Both the position numbers and the translations under genes were made by a program. 64,000 bases of DNA from an uncultured Prochlorococcus sp. (GTDB lineage: Bacteria; Cyanobacteriota; Cyanobacteriia; PCC-6307; Cyanobiaceae), in the NCBI GenBank assembly GCA_902564235.1, contig CACFAG010000001.1, positions 1-64,000 on the forward strand. Direction: 5' to 3'. The notes beneath the pieces were generated by a model. The model was not told the origin of the DNA, searched no databases, and saw nothing but the letters and a program-made list of their open reading frames with translations. Positions 1 to 9,572 of this stretch are shown piece after piece (the stretch's first letter is position 1; the number at the start of each line of letters is the position of its first letter).

Positions 1-1
1 T

Positions 2-298
2 ACTGGAGGCAAAGATATGACTTTAGAAGATATGACCTCCGCATCTGAAATTATCTATGATGTTGTTGATCAGGAAGCGAATATTATTGTTGGTGCAGTT
101 GTTGATGAGGCAATGGAGGGTGAAATACAAGTTACTGTGATTGCTACAGGTTTTGAAACAAATCAACCCTTAAAACAACAAAGAATAAAAAACAGACTTT
201 CAAATCAACCTTTATACAATATGTCCGATAATAAAGATTCAGGAGCAAGTATTCCTGAGTTTTTGAGATTAAGGCAAAATAAAAAAGATATAGATTAA
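2..298 (+). CDS. ftsZ: Cell division protein FtsZ, C-terminal part (5' truncated by window)
   Basis: In-frame from base 2: TGGKDMTLEDMTSASEIIYDVVDQEANIIVGAVVDEAMEGEIQVTVIATGF, typical FtsZ C-terminal domain, then a linker and tail. Confidence 0.95.
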   Translation, partial: TGGKDMTLEDMTSASEIIYDVVDQEANIIVGAVVDEAMEGEIQVTVIATGFETNQPLKQQRIKNRLSNQPLYNMSDNKDSGASIPEFLRLRQNKKDID

Positions 299-311
299 TA
301 GTTAAAATAGA

Positions 312-407
312 GTGACCCGGTTATCTCGCCTGCCTCAAGCATCCCTTGTGGCTGCTACCTTCCGGTCCTGACCAGGTTTAGGCGTTAAAACCGCGAAAGG
401 CCGAGTC
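312..407 (-). ncRNA. ffs: Signal recognition particle RNA (4.5S, bacterial small type)
   Basis: Reverse complement contains the conserved core cctggtcaggaccggaaggtagcagccacaagggatgc...ggcgagataaccgggtcac. Confidence 0.93.
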
Positions 408-454
408 TTAAACATACTAGCAATTCTTGTTTAAAAAAGATACATAAATTTATT

Positions 455-1228
455 ATGTTACCTTCAGACCTCATTAAATATAAAGAAAAATCTCAAAAAA
501 TTATTGCACTTACTGCTTGGGACTCGATATCGGGATCTATTGCTGAACAAGCTAATGTTGATATCGTCTTAGTAGGAGATTCTCTAGCAATGGTCTGTTT
601 AGGATATAAATCCACATTGCCACTAACCTTGGAAAACATAATTTATCATACTAACGCTGTTTCAAGAGGGTTTAAAAAGAAAATTGAAGAACAGCCTTTG
701 GTCATTTCTGACATGCCTTTTTTGACTTACCAATGTGGGGCGGACAAAGCTGTAGAGTATGCAGGAAAAATCATTCAAAGCACTTTTGCAAAAGCTGTTA
801 AGGTAGAAGGGGCTGAGCCAGAAATACAAAAAGTTATTTCTAGATTAATAAGAATGGGAATTCCTGTTATGGGTCATATTGGTCTTACACCGCAAAGCTA
901 CTTAAATCTCGGATTAAAGAAACAAGGAGAAAGCTTTGAAAGCCAAGAAAAAATCAAAAAAGAGGCTTCAATTCTTGAAAAATTAGGATGTTTTTCAATA
1001 GTTCTTGAACATATTCCTGAGTTTCTTGCTAAAGAAATACAAAATAACTTATCAATTCCCACGATAGGTATTGGTGCAGGTAATTGTTGCGATGGGCAAG
1101 TAAGAGTTACAGCAGATTTGTTAGGCCTAAATGATGATCAACCACCATTTTGCCCGCCGATTATTCAAGGGAAGAAATTATTTGAAGATAAATTAAAAGA
1201 ATGGGTAGACTCTGAAAGACTTAATTAA
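455..1228 (+). CDS. panB: 3-methyl-2-oxobutanoate hydroxymethyltransferase
   Basis: VLVGDSLAMVCLGYKSTLPLTLENIIYHTNAVSRG, VKVEGAE, MGHIGLTPQS, IPTIGIGAG motifs. Confidence 0.95.
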   Translation: MLPSDLIKYKEKSQKIIALTAWDSISGSIAEQANVDIVLVGDSLAMVCLGYKSTLPLTLENIIYHTNAVSRGFKKKIEEQPLVISDMPFLTYQCGADKAVEYAGKIIQSTFAKAVKVEGAEPEIQKVISRLIRMGIPVMGHIGLTPQSYLNLGLKKQGESFESQEKIKKEASILEKLGCFSIVLEHIPEFLAKEIQNNLSIPTIGIGAGNCCDGQVRVTADLLGLNDDQPPFCPPIIQGKKLFEDKLKEWVDSERLN

Positions 1229-2444
1229 TCTCATCCCACCATTTAAACATAGCAACAAGAACTTGATTGCTTAGTTCCATGCCATTAGGCTCACTTAAAA
1301 AAAATCTATTCCCCTTTCTTATTAATAGTCCACTATCAAGAAAACTTTTCCATTCTTCGAGTAATTTACTGAAGTTGCTTTCAAATTTTTTGTTTTCCCA
1401 GTTTTGTTCTTTAAACACCTCTTTAATATCTAAACCCTCTTTGAGTCTTAATCCCAACATTATTTTCTCATCAAGTTCTTTATATACAAAATTCTTATTA
1501 GTTAGGGATGAATCTAAATTAAATTCGTATTGTCTGGTTACCCATTTTTTATATTCTTTACTAACTCTTGGTCTAGTTAACTTTTCCCCCCAAGGTGAAC
1601 TAGTGGAACCTTGACCAAAACCCCACCAGCCTAAACCGCTCCAATAAACTCTATTATGTCTCGATTGATGTCGCGGAAGGCAATAATTTGAGATTTCATA
1701 TCTTGAATACCCAGAGTTTTTTAAAATTAAATGGGTTGATTCACTATTTCTAAAAGCTTCTTCATCACTTGGGAGTTTTAATTTGCCTAAATTATCTAAT
1801 TTTTTAAAAACAGTGCCATCTTCAATATTTAAATCATAAATAGATAGATGCGGTGGTGAAAATGTTATTGCTTTTTTTAAGTCATCTTGCCATTCTTTAA
1901 ATCCACTAAGTGGCAAGTTTTGAATTAAATCTAAACTCCAGCTTTTTATTAACCCAGAATCATATTCTCTCTTCAACCATAAACAAGATTTTTCTGCATC
2001 TTCTTTCAAATGACGCCTTCCCGACTTTTGAAGTATCTGATTGTTAAAACTTTGTACTCCAAGACTAAATCTATTTATCCCAGCATTTATGAATCCAAAA
2101 AGATCATCTTGAGTAAAACTAGCTGGATCAATCTCCATAGTGATTTCAGCACCATAGTCAATTCCATAATTCTCTTTAAAAAGCTCAATTAATTGCTTGA
2201 TTTGGGTTGGATCTAAAATTGATGGTGTACCACCTCCTACATAAATTGTCGACAAAGGTGATTTATGCTCAATTGACAATATTTCTTTATATAAATATTG
2301 CAAATACTCTTGAACAGTTTTGCTTCCAAAACCTTTTAAAGTTTCAACTTTGTCTCCTAATGGAATAACTGCAAAATCACAATAAAAACACCTTCTATGG
2401 CAAAAAGGAATGTGCACATAAGCACTTCTTGGAAACTTATTCAT
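1221..2444 (-). CDS. hemW: Radical SAM family heme chaperone HemW / oxygen-independent coproporphyrinogen oxidase-like
   Basis: YVHIPFCHRRCFYCDFAV (CxxxCxxC), YVGGGTPSIL, RFSLGVQSFNNQILQKSGRRH. Confidence 0.9.
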   Translation of the reverse strand: MNKFPRSAYVHIPFCHRRCFYCDFAVIPLGDKVETLKGFGSKTVQEYLQYLYKEILSIEHKSPLSTIYVGGGTPSILDPTQIKQLIELFKENYGIDYGAEITMEIDPASFTQDDLFGFINAGINRFSLGVQSFNNQILQKSGRRHLKEDAEKSCLWLKREYDSGLIKSWSLDLIQNLPLSGFKEWQDDLKKAITFSPPHLSIYDLNIEDGTVFKKLDNLGKLKLPSDEEAFRNSESTHLILKNSGYSRYEISNYCLPRHQSRHNRVYWSGLGWWGFGQGSTSSPWGEKLTRPRVSKEYKKWVTRQYEFNLDSSLTNKNFVYKELDEKIMLGLRLKEGLDIKEVFKEQNWENKKFESNFSKLLEEWKSFLDSGLLIRKGNRFFLSEPNGMELSNQVLVAMFKWWDEIN

Positions 2445-2540
2445 AATTTAAGTTCATTTTTAAGCTCCAAAAAAGTATTAAGGATTGAAAAAAACAAAAT
2501 CCTTATTTACTCAATTAATAAATCCTAGTAGATTATAGAT

Positions 2541-3650
2541 ATGACAGATATCTTAGTATTAATTCTATTTGTATTGTCTGGGGCTGCATCAGGATGGCTT
2601 GGTGTTGATTTATTGCCAGTAGACATACTCAAACAGGTATCTAATGTAGAAGGTTTTAGAATTGTTTTAGCAATAATTGGTTTTTTTGTAGGATTGGCTG
2701 CTGGTTTTGTATTTCTCCAACTTAGAAAGACGTTTCTTGATCAAATAAGAACAATGCCAACGGACTTACTAATAAGCAGGTCCGTTGGATTGATTTTAGG
2801 ATTACTTGTTGCGAATCTCCTGCTTGCTCCAATATTATTAATTCCTTTTCCTAGAGAGGTTTTTTTCGCAAAACCTTTAGCCGCCATATTAAGCAACATT
2901 TTCTTTGGTGTTCTTGGTTATAAGTTGGCGGATACCCATGGAAGGACATTATTGAGATTATTTAATCCAAACAATACTGATGCATATCTAGTTAATGAAG
3001 GAATCCTCCCCGCTGCAAGTCCAAAAATTCTAGATACTAGCGTAATTATTGATGGAAGAATCAATGCCCTATTAAGTTGCGGCCTATTGGAAGGGCAATT
3101 AATTGTTGCTCAAAGTGTAATTGATGAATTACAAACTTTAGCTGACTCAAGTAGCAATGAAAAAAGGTCGAAAGGCAGAAGAGGACTCAAGTTATTAAAA
3201 GAATTAAGAGATTTATATGGGAGGAGACTTGTAATAAACCCAACAAAGTATGAAGGTAATGGGGTAGATGAAAAACTCTTGAAAATTACCGAGGATATGA
3301 CAGGAACTTTAATTACTGCTGATTATAACCTTTCTCAGATTGCTGAAGTTAAAGAATTAAAAGTTATGAATTTGAGTGATTTGGTTATTGCCTTGAGGCC
3401 AGAAGTACAACCAGGAGAATCACTTAATATAAAAATCGTGAGAGAAGGCAAAGAAAAAATGCAAGGTATTGGATATTTAGATGACGGCACAATGGTTGTT
3501 ATTGATGAGGCAAAGAATTTTGTGGGAAGCAGATTAGATATTGTTATCACAGGAGCATTACAAACTCCCACTGGAAGAATGGTCTTTGGAAAACTAATAA
3601 ATAATCCCGAGTCAAACAAATCTTTTAAATCACCAGCGACACAGGGCTAA
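2541..3650 (+). CDS. PIN/TRAM domain membrane protein (YacL-like)
   Basis: N-terminal TM helices, then LDTSVIIDGRI (PIN domain) and a C-terminal TRAM-like segment. Confidence 0.85.
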   Translation: MTDILVLILFVLSGAASGWLGVDLLPVDILKQVSNVEGFRIVLAIIGFFVGLAAGFVFLQLRKTFLDQIRTMPTDLLISRSVGLILGLLVANLLLAPILLIPFPREVFFAKPLAAILSNIFFGVLGYKLADTHGRTLLRLFNPNNTDAYLVNEGILPAASPKILDTSVIIDGRINALLSCGLLEGQLIVAQSVIDELQTLADSSSNEKRSKGRRGLKLLKELRDLYGRRLVINPTKYEGNGVDEKLLKITEDMTGTLITADYNLSQIAEVKELKVMNLSDLVIALRPEVQPGESLNIKIVREGKEKMQGIGYLDDGTMVVIDEAKNFVGSRLDIVITGALQTPTGRMVFGKLINNPESNKSFKSPATQG

Positions 3651-3681
3651 ATCTAGCTAGAATCAGAGCAATCTTAATTTT

Positions 3682-4353
3682 GTGATACAAATGACTGTAT
3701 CTGCTCCTTATTACGGCGAAAACACCGTTATGAGGACCCCTCCACCCGATCTCCCCTCTCTTTTGCTGAAAGAGCGAATTGTTTATCTTGGCTTACCATT
3801 ATTTTCAGATGATGAAGCGAAAAGACAATTAGGAATGGATGTTACTGAGCTAATCATTGCTCAACTTCTTTATCTTGAGTTTGAGGATCCAGAAAAACCA
3901 ATCTACTTCTATATCAATTCAACTGGGACAAGTTGGTACACTGGTGACGCAGTTGGTTTTGAAACAGAAGCTTTCGCTATCTGCGATACAATAAGCTACA
4001 TTAAGCCTCCAGTACACACAATATGTATCGGACAAGCAATGGGGACTGCTGCAGTTATACTTTCATCTGGTACTAAGGGGCAAAGAGCCGCTCTTCCTCA
4101 TGCTTCTATTGTTTTGCATCAACCTATAAGTGGGGCAAGAGGCCAAGCTACCGATATACAAATAAGAGCTGAGGAAGTTTTGAAAAATAAAAAATCAATG
4201 CTGGAGATTTTATCTCGTAATACTGGAAAAACCATCGAAGAACTCTCAAAAGACTCTGACAGGATGAGTTATCTCAACCCACAAGAAGCCCTAGATTATG
4301 GAGTTATCGATAGAATACTCACAAGTCAAAAAGATCTACCAAATAAAATTTAA
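3682..4353 (+). CDS. clpR: ClpP-family protein lacking catalytic Ser and Asp (ClpR type)
   Basis: ClpP fold sequence with GQAMGTAAVIL in place of [10 protein letters not shown] and SDRMSYL in place of TDRDYFL; His retained in VLHQP. Confidence 0.85.
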   Translation: MIQMTVSAPYYGENTVMRTPPPDLPSLLLKERIVYLGLPLFSDDEAKRQLGMDVTELIIAQLLYLEFEDPEKPIYFYINSTGTSWYTGDAVGFETEAFAICDTISYIKPPVHTICIGQAMGTAAVILSSGTKGQRAALPHASIVLHQPISGARGQATDIQIRAEEVLKNKKSMLEILSRNTGKTIEELSKDSDRMSYLNPQEALDYGVIDRILTSQKDLPNKI

Positions 4354-4377
4354 CACTCACAAAACTATTTCAAAATC

Positions 4378-4989
4378 ATGCCAATAGGAACTCCAAGCGT
4401 GCCTTACAGACTTCCAGGAAGTCAATACGAAAGATGGGTCGACATATATACAAGACTAGGTGTTGAAAGAATTCTTTTTCTTGGACAAGAAGTGAATGAT
4501 GGTATTGCTAATAGCCTTGTTGCACAAATGCTTTATTTAGATTCTGATGATAATTCCAAGCCTATCTATCTGTATATAAATAGCCCAGGAGGATCAGTAA
4601 CTGCTGGATTAGCAATTTATGACACTATTAAATACGTAAAAAGTGATGTAGTAACCATATGCGTTGGCCTCGCAGCCTCTATGGGAGCGTTCCTATTGGC
4701 CGCTGGTACAAAAGGTAAAAGAGTTGCTTTGCCCCACAGCAGAATAATGATTCATCAACCCTTAGGAGGAACATCTCAACGCCAAGCAAGTGATATTGAA
4801 ATAGAAGCTAAGGAAATTTTAAGGATTAAAGATATGTTAAACATGTCTATGGCAGATATGACAGGCCAATCATTTGAGAAAATTGAAAAGGATACTGATA
4901 GAGATTATTTTCTAAGTGCGGAAGAAGCAAAAAATTATGGTTTAATTGATAGAGTAATTACACATCCAAGCGAAGCAAATCAGTCTTAA
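4378..4989 (+). CDS. clpP: ATP-dependent Clp protease proteolytic subunit
   Basis: [35 protein letters not shown] with intact Ser/His/Asp. Confidence 0.95.
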   Translation: MPIGTPSVPYRLPGSQYERWVDIYTRLGVERILFLGQEVNDGIANSLVAQMLYLDSDDNSKPIYLYINSPGGSVTAGLAIYDTIKYVKSDVVTICVGLAASMGAFLLAAGTKGKRVALPHSRIMIHQPLGGTSQRQASDIEIEAKEILRIKDMLNMSMADMTGQSFEKIEKDTDRDYFLSAEEAKNYGLIDRVITHPSEANQS

Positions 4990-5100
4990 ACTCTTTAAAT
5001 TAATATTTTAATTTTAATTTTTTAAATTAATAATTTTTTTGGTTTATTGTCACCTTAATGTCTAAAATAATAACTATCAAACGCAAAGAAGCTACAACTA

Positions 5101-6090
5101 ATGACCCAACTCTTTTACGATACAGATGCAGATCTAAGTCTTTTAAATAATAAAACAATAGCGATTATTGGATATGGATCACAAGGTCATGCACATGCCC
5201 TAAATCTTAAAGATAGCGGTATGGATGTGATTGTTGGATTATATAAAGGAAGTAAGTCTGAAAGCAAAGCCATTAGCGATGGCCTAAAAGTCTTTAGCGT
5301 TTCTGAAGCTTGCGAAAAAGCTGACTGGATTATGATTCTCCTCCCCGATGAGTTTCAGAAAGATGTTTATCTTAAGGAAATAAAACCTAACTTAAAAGAA
5401 GGAAAGATACTGAGTTTTGCTCATGGCTTCAATATAAGATTCGGACTTATCAAACCTCCTAGTTTTGTGGATGTTGTAATGATTGCCCCAAAAGGACCTG
5501 GACACACTGTTCGTTGGGAATATCAGAATGGTCAAGGAGTTCCTGCGTTGTTTGCAGTAGAGCAGGATTCTTCCGGAAATGCAAGATCATTGGCGATGGC
5601 TTATGCTAAAGGGATTGGCGGAACGAGAGCTGGGATTCTGGAAACAAACTTCAAAGAAGAAACAGAAACTGATTTATTTGGCGAACAAGCGGTTTTATGC
5701 GGAGGATTATCAGAACTGGTCAAGTCAGGATTCGAAACTCTTGTAGAGGCAGGCTATCAGCCCGAACTTGCTTACTTCGAATGCTTACATGAAGTTAAAC
5801 TTATTGTTGATTTAATGGTGAAGGGAGGCTTATCTCAAATGAGAGATTCCATTTCAAATACTGCAGAATATGGAGATTATGTAAGTGGTAAAAGACTTAT
5901 CAATAGTGATACAAAGAAAGAAATGCAGAAAATTTTAAAGGATATTCAAGATGGAACTTTTGCTAAGAATTTTGTGGAAGAATGCGATAAAAACAAACCC
6001 TTAATGACAAAATTAAGAGAAGAGAACTCAAAACATGAAATTGAGAAAGTGGGTAAAGGTCTGCGCTCGATGTTCAGTTGGCTGAAATAA
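5101..6090 (+). CDS. ilvC: Ketol-acid reductoisomerase
   Basis: [51 protein letters not shown]. Confidence 0.97.
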   Translation: MTQLFYDTDADLSLLNNKTIAIIGYGSQGHAHALNLKDSGMDVIVGLYKGSKSESKAISDGLKVFSVSEACEKADWIMILLPDEFQKDVYLKEIKPNLKEGKILSFAHGFNIRFGLIKPPSFVDVVMIAPKGPGHTVRWEYQNGQGVPALFAVEQDSSGNARSLAMAYAKGIGGTRAGILETNFKEETETDLFGEQAVLCGGLSELVKSGFETLVEAGYQPELAYFECLHEVKLIVDLMVKGGLSQMRDSISNTAEYGDYVSGKRLINSDTKKEMQKILKDIQDGTFAKNFVEECDKNKPLMTKLREENSKHEIEKVGKGLRSMFSWLK

Positions 6091-7097
6091 ATTTATTTTT
6101 ACTATTTCTTGGATCGATTGGTTTTGATTTATTGATTGGCGATCCAAGATTCTTAATACACCCTGTTCAAGTAATTGGCTTTTACATAAAAAAAATATCT
6201 GATTACCTAATAAATAATTTTGGAGAAAATAAAAATTTATTGTTTTGGGGTGGTTTCTTCGTAGCTATATCCACTATTGGAATGAGTTTTGGTTTAGGAA
6301 AATTGATAGAACTAAGTTATGTGCAATCAAGAAATCATTTTTTTGTTGGATTGTTAATTTTTTTTGGGCTTTCAAGTTGTATTGCGACAAAGGGACTTAT
6401 TTCAAGTGTGAAAGAGATTGCAGAGCTAATAGAACGCGAAGAAATTAATGACCAAAATAAGAGAATAATCAAAGAGAAGGTACAAAGGATAGTTAGCAGA
6501 GATGTAAGTTCATCTTCTTTAGAACATCTTTTGAGATCAAGTACAGAGAGTCTTACCGAGAATTCTGTTGATGGAATATTTGGACCATTATTTTGGATTT
6601 TTATTGGAATATTTTTTATGAAATTTTCAATTTTTTTGCCAGGGCCTTTATCACTTGGTTTTTCTTATAAAGCCATAAGTACTTTAGATTCAATGATAGG
6701 TTACAAATATGATTATTTTAGATATTTAGGTTTTTTCAGTGCAAAAATCGAAGATATTTTTACGTTTGTTCCTTCAAGATTAGTTTTAATTACATTACCT
6801 TTAGTTAGTCCCAAAATTAATGAGTATGGATCAATCATAAAAAAAAGCTATCTTGATGGTAAAAAATATGATTCGCCTAATGCTGGGATTTCAGAAGCTA
6901 TATTTGCTTATATTTCTGGAATAACATTGGGTGGAAAAAGTAAATATAAAAATGAGATTATTAAAAAGCCTAAGATCAATGCGAATGGAGATAATTGCAC
7001 TGGAGAGAAAATTAAATTAATTTGTCAATTAATTTTGAGATTACAATTATTATGGATAATAATTTTTGTCTTAATTTTATTTTTAATTTCAACTTAA
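6078..7097 (+). CDS. cobD: Adenosylcobinamide-phosphate synthase (CobD/CbiB)
   Basis: [77 protein letters not shown]. Confidence 0.93.
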   Translation: MAEINLFLLFLGSIGFDLLIGDPRFLIHPVQVIGFYIKKISDYLINNFGENKNLLFWGGFFVAISTIGMSFGLGKLIELSYVQSRNHFFVGLLIFFGLSSCIATKGLISSVKEIAELIEREEINDQNKRIIKEKVQRIVSRDVSSSSLEHLLRSSTESLTENSVDGIFGPLFWIFIGIFFMKFSIFLPGPLSLGFSYKAISTLDSMIGYKYDYFRYLGFFSAKIEDIFTFVPSRLVLITLPLVSPKINEYGSIIKKSYLDGKKYDSPNAGISEAIFAYISGITLGGKSKYKNEIIKKPKINANGDNCTGEKIKLICQLILRLQLLWIIIFVLILFLIST

Positions 7098-7145
7098 ATT
7101 TAATAATAATCTAGTTTTAAAATTACTAGAATAAATAAAAAATCT

Positions 7146-7391
7146 ATGCAAGAAAACGGCTCTCCAATAGAAAATCAAAATGATGATTTTACTGATACAT
7201 CACCAACTGATAATGAATACTCAAAATGGGTAGACAATCAGGGAGATGAAGTAAAGAATGTTTTTGGATTTAATAGCAGTGCTGAACTTGTAAATGGTAG
7301 AGCAGCAATGATCGGGTTCTTAATGCTCATATTAACCGAGTTAGTTTTTAGTGGCAGACCTGTCACTTCTTCAATTTTTGGTATTAATTAA
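7146..7391 (+). CDS. hli: High-light-inducible protein (single-helix chlorophyll a/b-binding family)
   Basis: C-terminal AELVNGRAAMIGFLMLILTELVFSGRPV. Confidence 0.93.
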   Translation: MQENGSPIENQNDDFTDTSPTDNEYSKWVDNQGDEVKNVFGFNSSAELVNGRAAMIGFLMLILTELVFSGRPVTSSIFGIN

Positions 7392-7393
7392 AA

Positions 7394-7606
7394 ATGGAAG
7401 CAAAAAAATCTAATCCAATAAAAGTATTCTTATACATATCTCTTTGGGTAATTATTTGGGGTACTATAGGATCTTTAGTCGATTTTCCTCTCTATAAAAA
7501 TAAAATCTACTTAGAAGGAAGCATATATCAATATCTTACTTTCACAATTACAGCAGTTATTTCTATTATATCTGCAAAGTTTTTTTATAAAAAATTTGAT
7601 TTATAA
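7394..7606 (+). CDS. Conserved small membrane protein
   Basis: 70 aa ORF with two hydrophobic helices, directly downstream of hli. Confidence 0.65.
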   Translation: MEAKKSNPIKVFLYISLWVIIWGTIGSLVDFPLYKNKIYLEGSIYQYLTFTITAVISIISAKFFYKKFDL

Positions 7607-7858
7607 AAATTTGTACCTAAATTTCTTAATAATTTTAGCTGGCTCTTTTTTATCATTTGACTCGTAAAGTATCCACTGGTGTGTCTCAGTATCATGATCG
7701 CAACCATAATTTCCAGATGGGTTATCGTAACTTGAAAGATATGAATGACAATTTTGGTCTGCCTCAAAAGCGGAGTCATAACCTGTTAGAAAATATATCA
7801 AAAATAGAACAGTAATCAACAAAAAAAATACTTGAGAAACTAAATTAACTACCTTCAT
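7601..7858 (-). CDS. Hypothetical small protein with N-terminal hydrophobic segment
   Basis: 85 aa ORF; preferred over the overlapping ORF 7585..7779 because of its signal/TM-like N-terminus. Confidence 0.55.
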   Translation of the reverse strand: MKVVNLVSQVFFLLITVLFLIYFLTGYDSAFEADQNCHSYLSSYDNPSGNYGCDHDTETHQWILYESNDKKEPAKIIKKFRYKFL

Positions 7859-7916
7859 AAGATATTCTAAAATTTAAATATATCATCTAATAAAATCATT
7901 CGATCTAAAAATATAG

Positions 7917-8168
7917 CTAACGTCCAACATTAAATACAAAGTCATGGAATTCTTGATTCTTTAAATACAGGATGACTAGCAATACTAAAATGATATTTAG
8001 GCCTATTACTATTGATCCAAAAATATTTATTTGTTTTTTGCCTGGCAAAGTGTAAGTAAATTTTTTGCCTTTAAGAAAACCAGCTAAGCCTTTTTTTTCT
8101 TTTATTTGAGTATTTTGAGTATTTTGAGTATTTTTCTTAACTTCATTATCAGAAAAACCTTTTTCCAT
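7917..8168 (-). CDS. Hypothetical single-TM protein
   Basis: 83 aa, Lys-rich N-terminus followed by hydrophobic helix INIFGSIVIGLNIILVLLVILYL. Confidence 0.6.
   Translation of the reverse strand: MEKGFSDNEVKKNTQNTQNTQIKEKKGLAGFLKGKKFTYTLPGKKQINIFGSIVIGLNIILVLLVILYLKNQEFHDFVFNVGR
8106..8132. repeat. 9-bp tandem repeat, 3 copies (ttgagtatt)
   Basis: ttgagtattttgagtattttgagtatt; encodes NTQNTQNTQ in the minus-strand ORF. Confidence 0.9.
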
Positions 8169-8222
8169 TACAAATTAAATAACAAATTTATAATATTCCA
8201 AAAAAATAAATTATTTTATTAA

Positions 8223-8537
8223 TTAACAATTTTTAATCACATATGGGATCATTAATGAAACTCTCTCATTTGAGAAATTATTAAAAAAATAAGCTTCAAT
8301 AATTTCCGTTTGCAGCCCCAATAAACTTGATTGACATTTGAATCTATTTTGGTCAAATACTACTAAATGAAGTTTTTCTATTTCAGAAACTAAATCTTTA
8401 CATATTTGGGTTTGAGAATCTTTAAAACAAGCACTAGATTGTTTTAAAATCTTAGACTTTGTTGGTATTGTTTCAGCCATAACAAAATTAGATATCAACA
8501 AAAATTTAAGGAATAAAATAGTTAAACATTTCATCAC
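8223..8537 (-). CDS. Hypothetical secreted protein
   Basis: 104 aa with signal-peptide-like N-terminus MMKCLTILFLKFLLISNFVMAE. Confidence 0.55.
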   Translation of the reverse strand: MMKCLTILFLKFLLISNFVMAETIPTKSKILKQSSACFKDSQTQICKDLVSEIEKLHLVVFDQNRFKCQSSLLGLQTEIIEAYFFNNFSNERVSLMIPYVIKNC

Positions 8538-8611
8538 TTCTTAAGATTTCAAAATTTTGGATACTTCGAAAAGAGTATTGGGCATTGAGCTAATTGCATC
8601 TTTTTGCGATT

Positions 8612-8642
8612 TAAAAAAAAAGATGCCCTAAAAGAGCACCTT
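8612..8642 (-). terminator. Putative intrinsic terminator downstream of HU gene
   Basis: Minus strand aaggtgctcttttagggcatctttttttt: 8-bp stem (two GU) plus U-tract, just after the HU stop. Confidence 0.6.
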
Positions 8643-8672
8643 GTTATTAAAGGAAGAAATAGATTAAAAAAA

Positions 8673-8948
8673 TTACCCTTGAACTCTATCCTTAAAAAGT
8701 TTACCTGCAGAGAATGTTGGAACTCTTTTAGCGGGTATTGCTATTTTTTCGCCTGTCTTAGGGTTTAAACCCTGTCTTGCAGAACGATCTCTTGGTTCAA
8801 AAGAACCAAATCCTAGTAAAGAGACTTTTTTGCCTTCCACTACTGAATCAACAATAGTTTCAATAGCTGCATCAACAACTAAAGAAACATCTGTTTTTGT
8901 GAGCTCTGTACGAGCTGCAACAAGATTTACTAAATCAGCTTTGTTCAT
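8673..8948 (-). CDS. hup: DNA-binding protein HU
   Basis: MNKADLVNLVAARTELTKTDVSLVVDAAIETI...VSLLGFGSFEPRDRSARQGLNPKTGEKIAIPAKRVPTFSAGKLFKD. Confidence 0.97.
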   Translation of the reverse strand: MNKADLVNLVAARTELTKTDVSLVVDAAIETIVDSVVEGKKVSLLGFGSFEPRDRSARQGLNPKTGEKIAIPAKRVPTFSAGKLFKDRVQG

Positions 8949-9018
8949 TGAAATTTAAATTAAAGCTAGGGGTTAAAAAAGATTTAAATCGAGTTTAAAC
9001 CTCGAACTTTCACATCAT

Positions 9019-9117
9019 ATGGAGCAAATACAAATACGGCAACCGAAAATGCCGGCGGCGCAAAGCTTTATACAAATTTTAGGGACATTTTTAGCAACAT
9101 TATTTATTTCTTATTAA
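9019..9117 (+). CDS. Possible 32-aa membrane microprotein
   Basis: ORF MEQIQIRQPKMPAAQSFIQILGTFLATLFISY, not in supplied track; no clear RBS. Confidence 0.3.
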   Translation: MEQIQIRQPKMPAAQSFIQILGTFLATLFISY

Positions 9118-9572
9118 CGCGATTTTTCATTTATAAAAAAATAGCCTCTTCATTTAGAGAGCAGCAAAAAGCATTGGTAGCACTAGATTAAGCATTAAAA
9201 ATTTAACTAAATTTAGCAAAAGGGGAAAATGTCAAAGGTGGGTGAATTTAAGAATTTGAGCTAATTATTATGTTTTATTAATTTTCAGATATATTTCCTT
9301 CTCATCACATGAAAAAACACAGTTTGTATTATGAAATCAAGAAAAATCTAGTTTTTCTCATTATAAAACTTTCTCTATAAATCGTTTTATGCACTGAGCT
9401 GATGGATGAAGAAATTGTAATTAATTAGAAAATTAATACTCTCCAAGATCTAATAAAGTTGATTAGTGAAGCCTTAAATTTGAGTTTTTTTTTAAATTTT
9501 GCATCTATTATTCAAATATCAGTAATTTAAATAAATTATCTAAATATTTAACTAATCAATGATAAAGAAAAA

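Noticed and set aside
1267-1614. ORF of 115 aa opposite hemW
   Set aside because: Fully antisense to a well-supported gene, with low-complexity S/L/F-rich translation typical of shadow ORFs in AT-rich DNA.
3335-3619. ORF opposite the PIN/TRAM gene (and similar shadows at 10439, 11354, 11799, 13490, 27644, 29373, 29736, 40841, 42798, 43924, 47229, 54631)
   Set aside because: Antisense to confident genes, with no independent support for translation.
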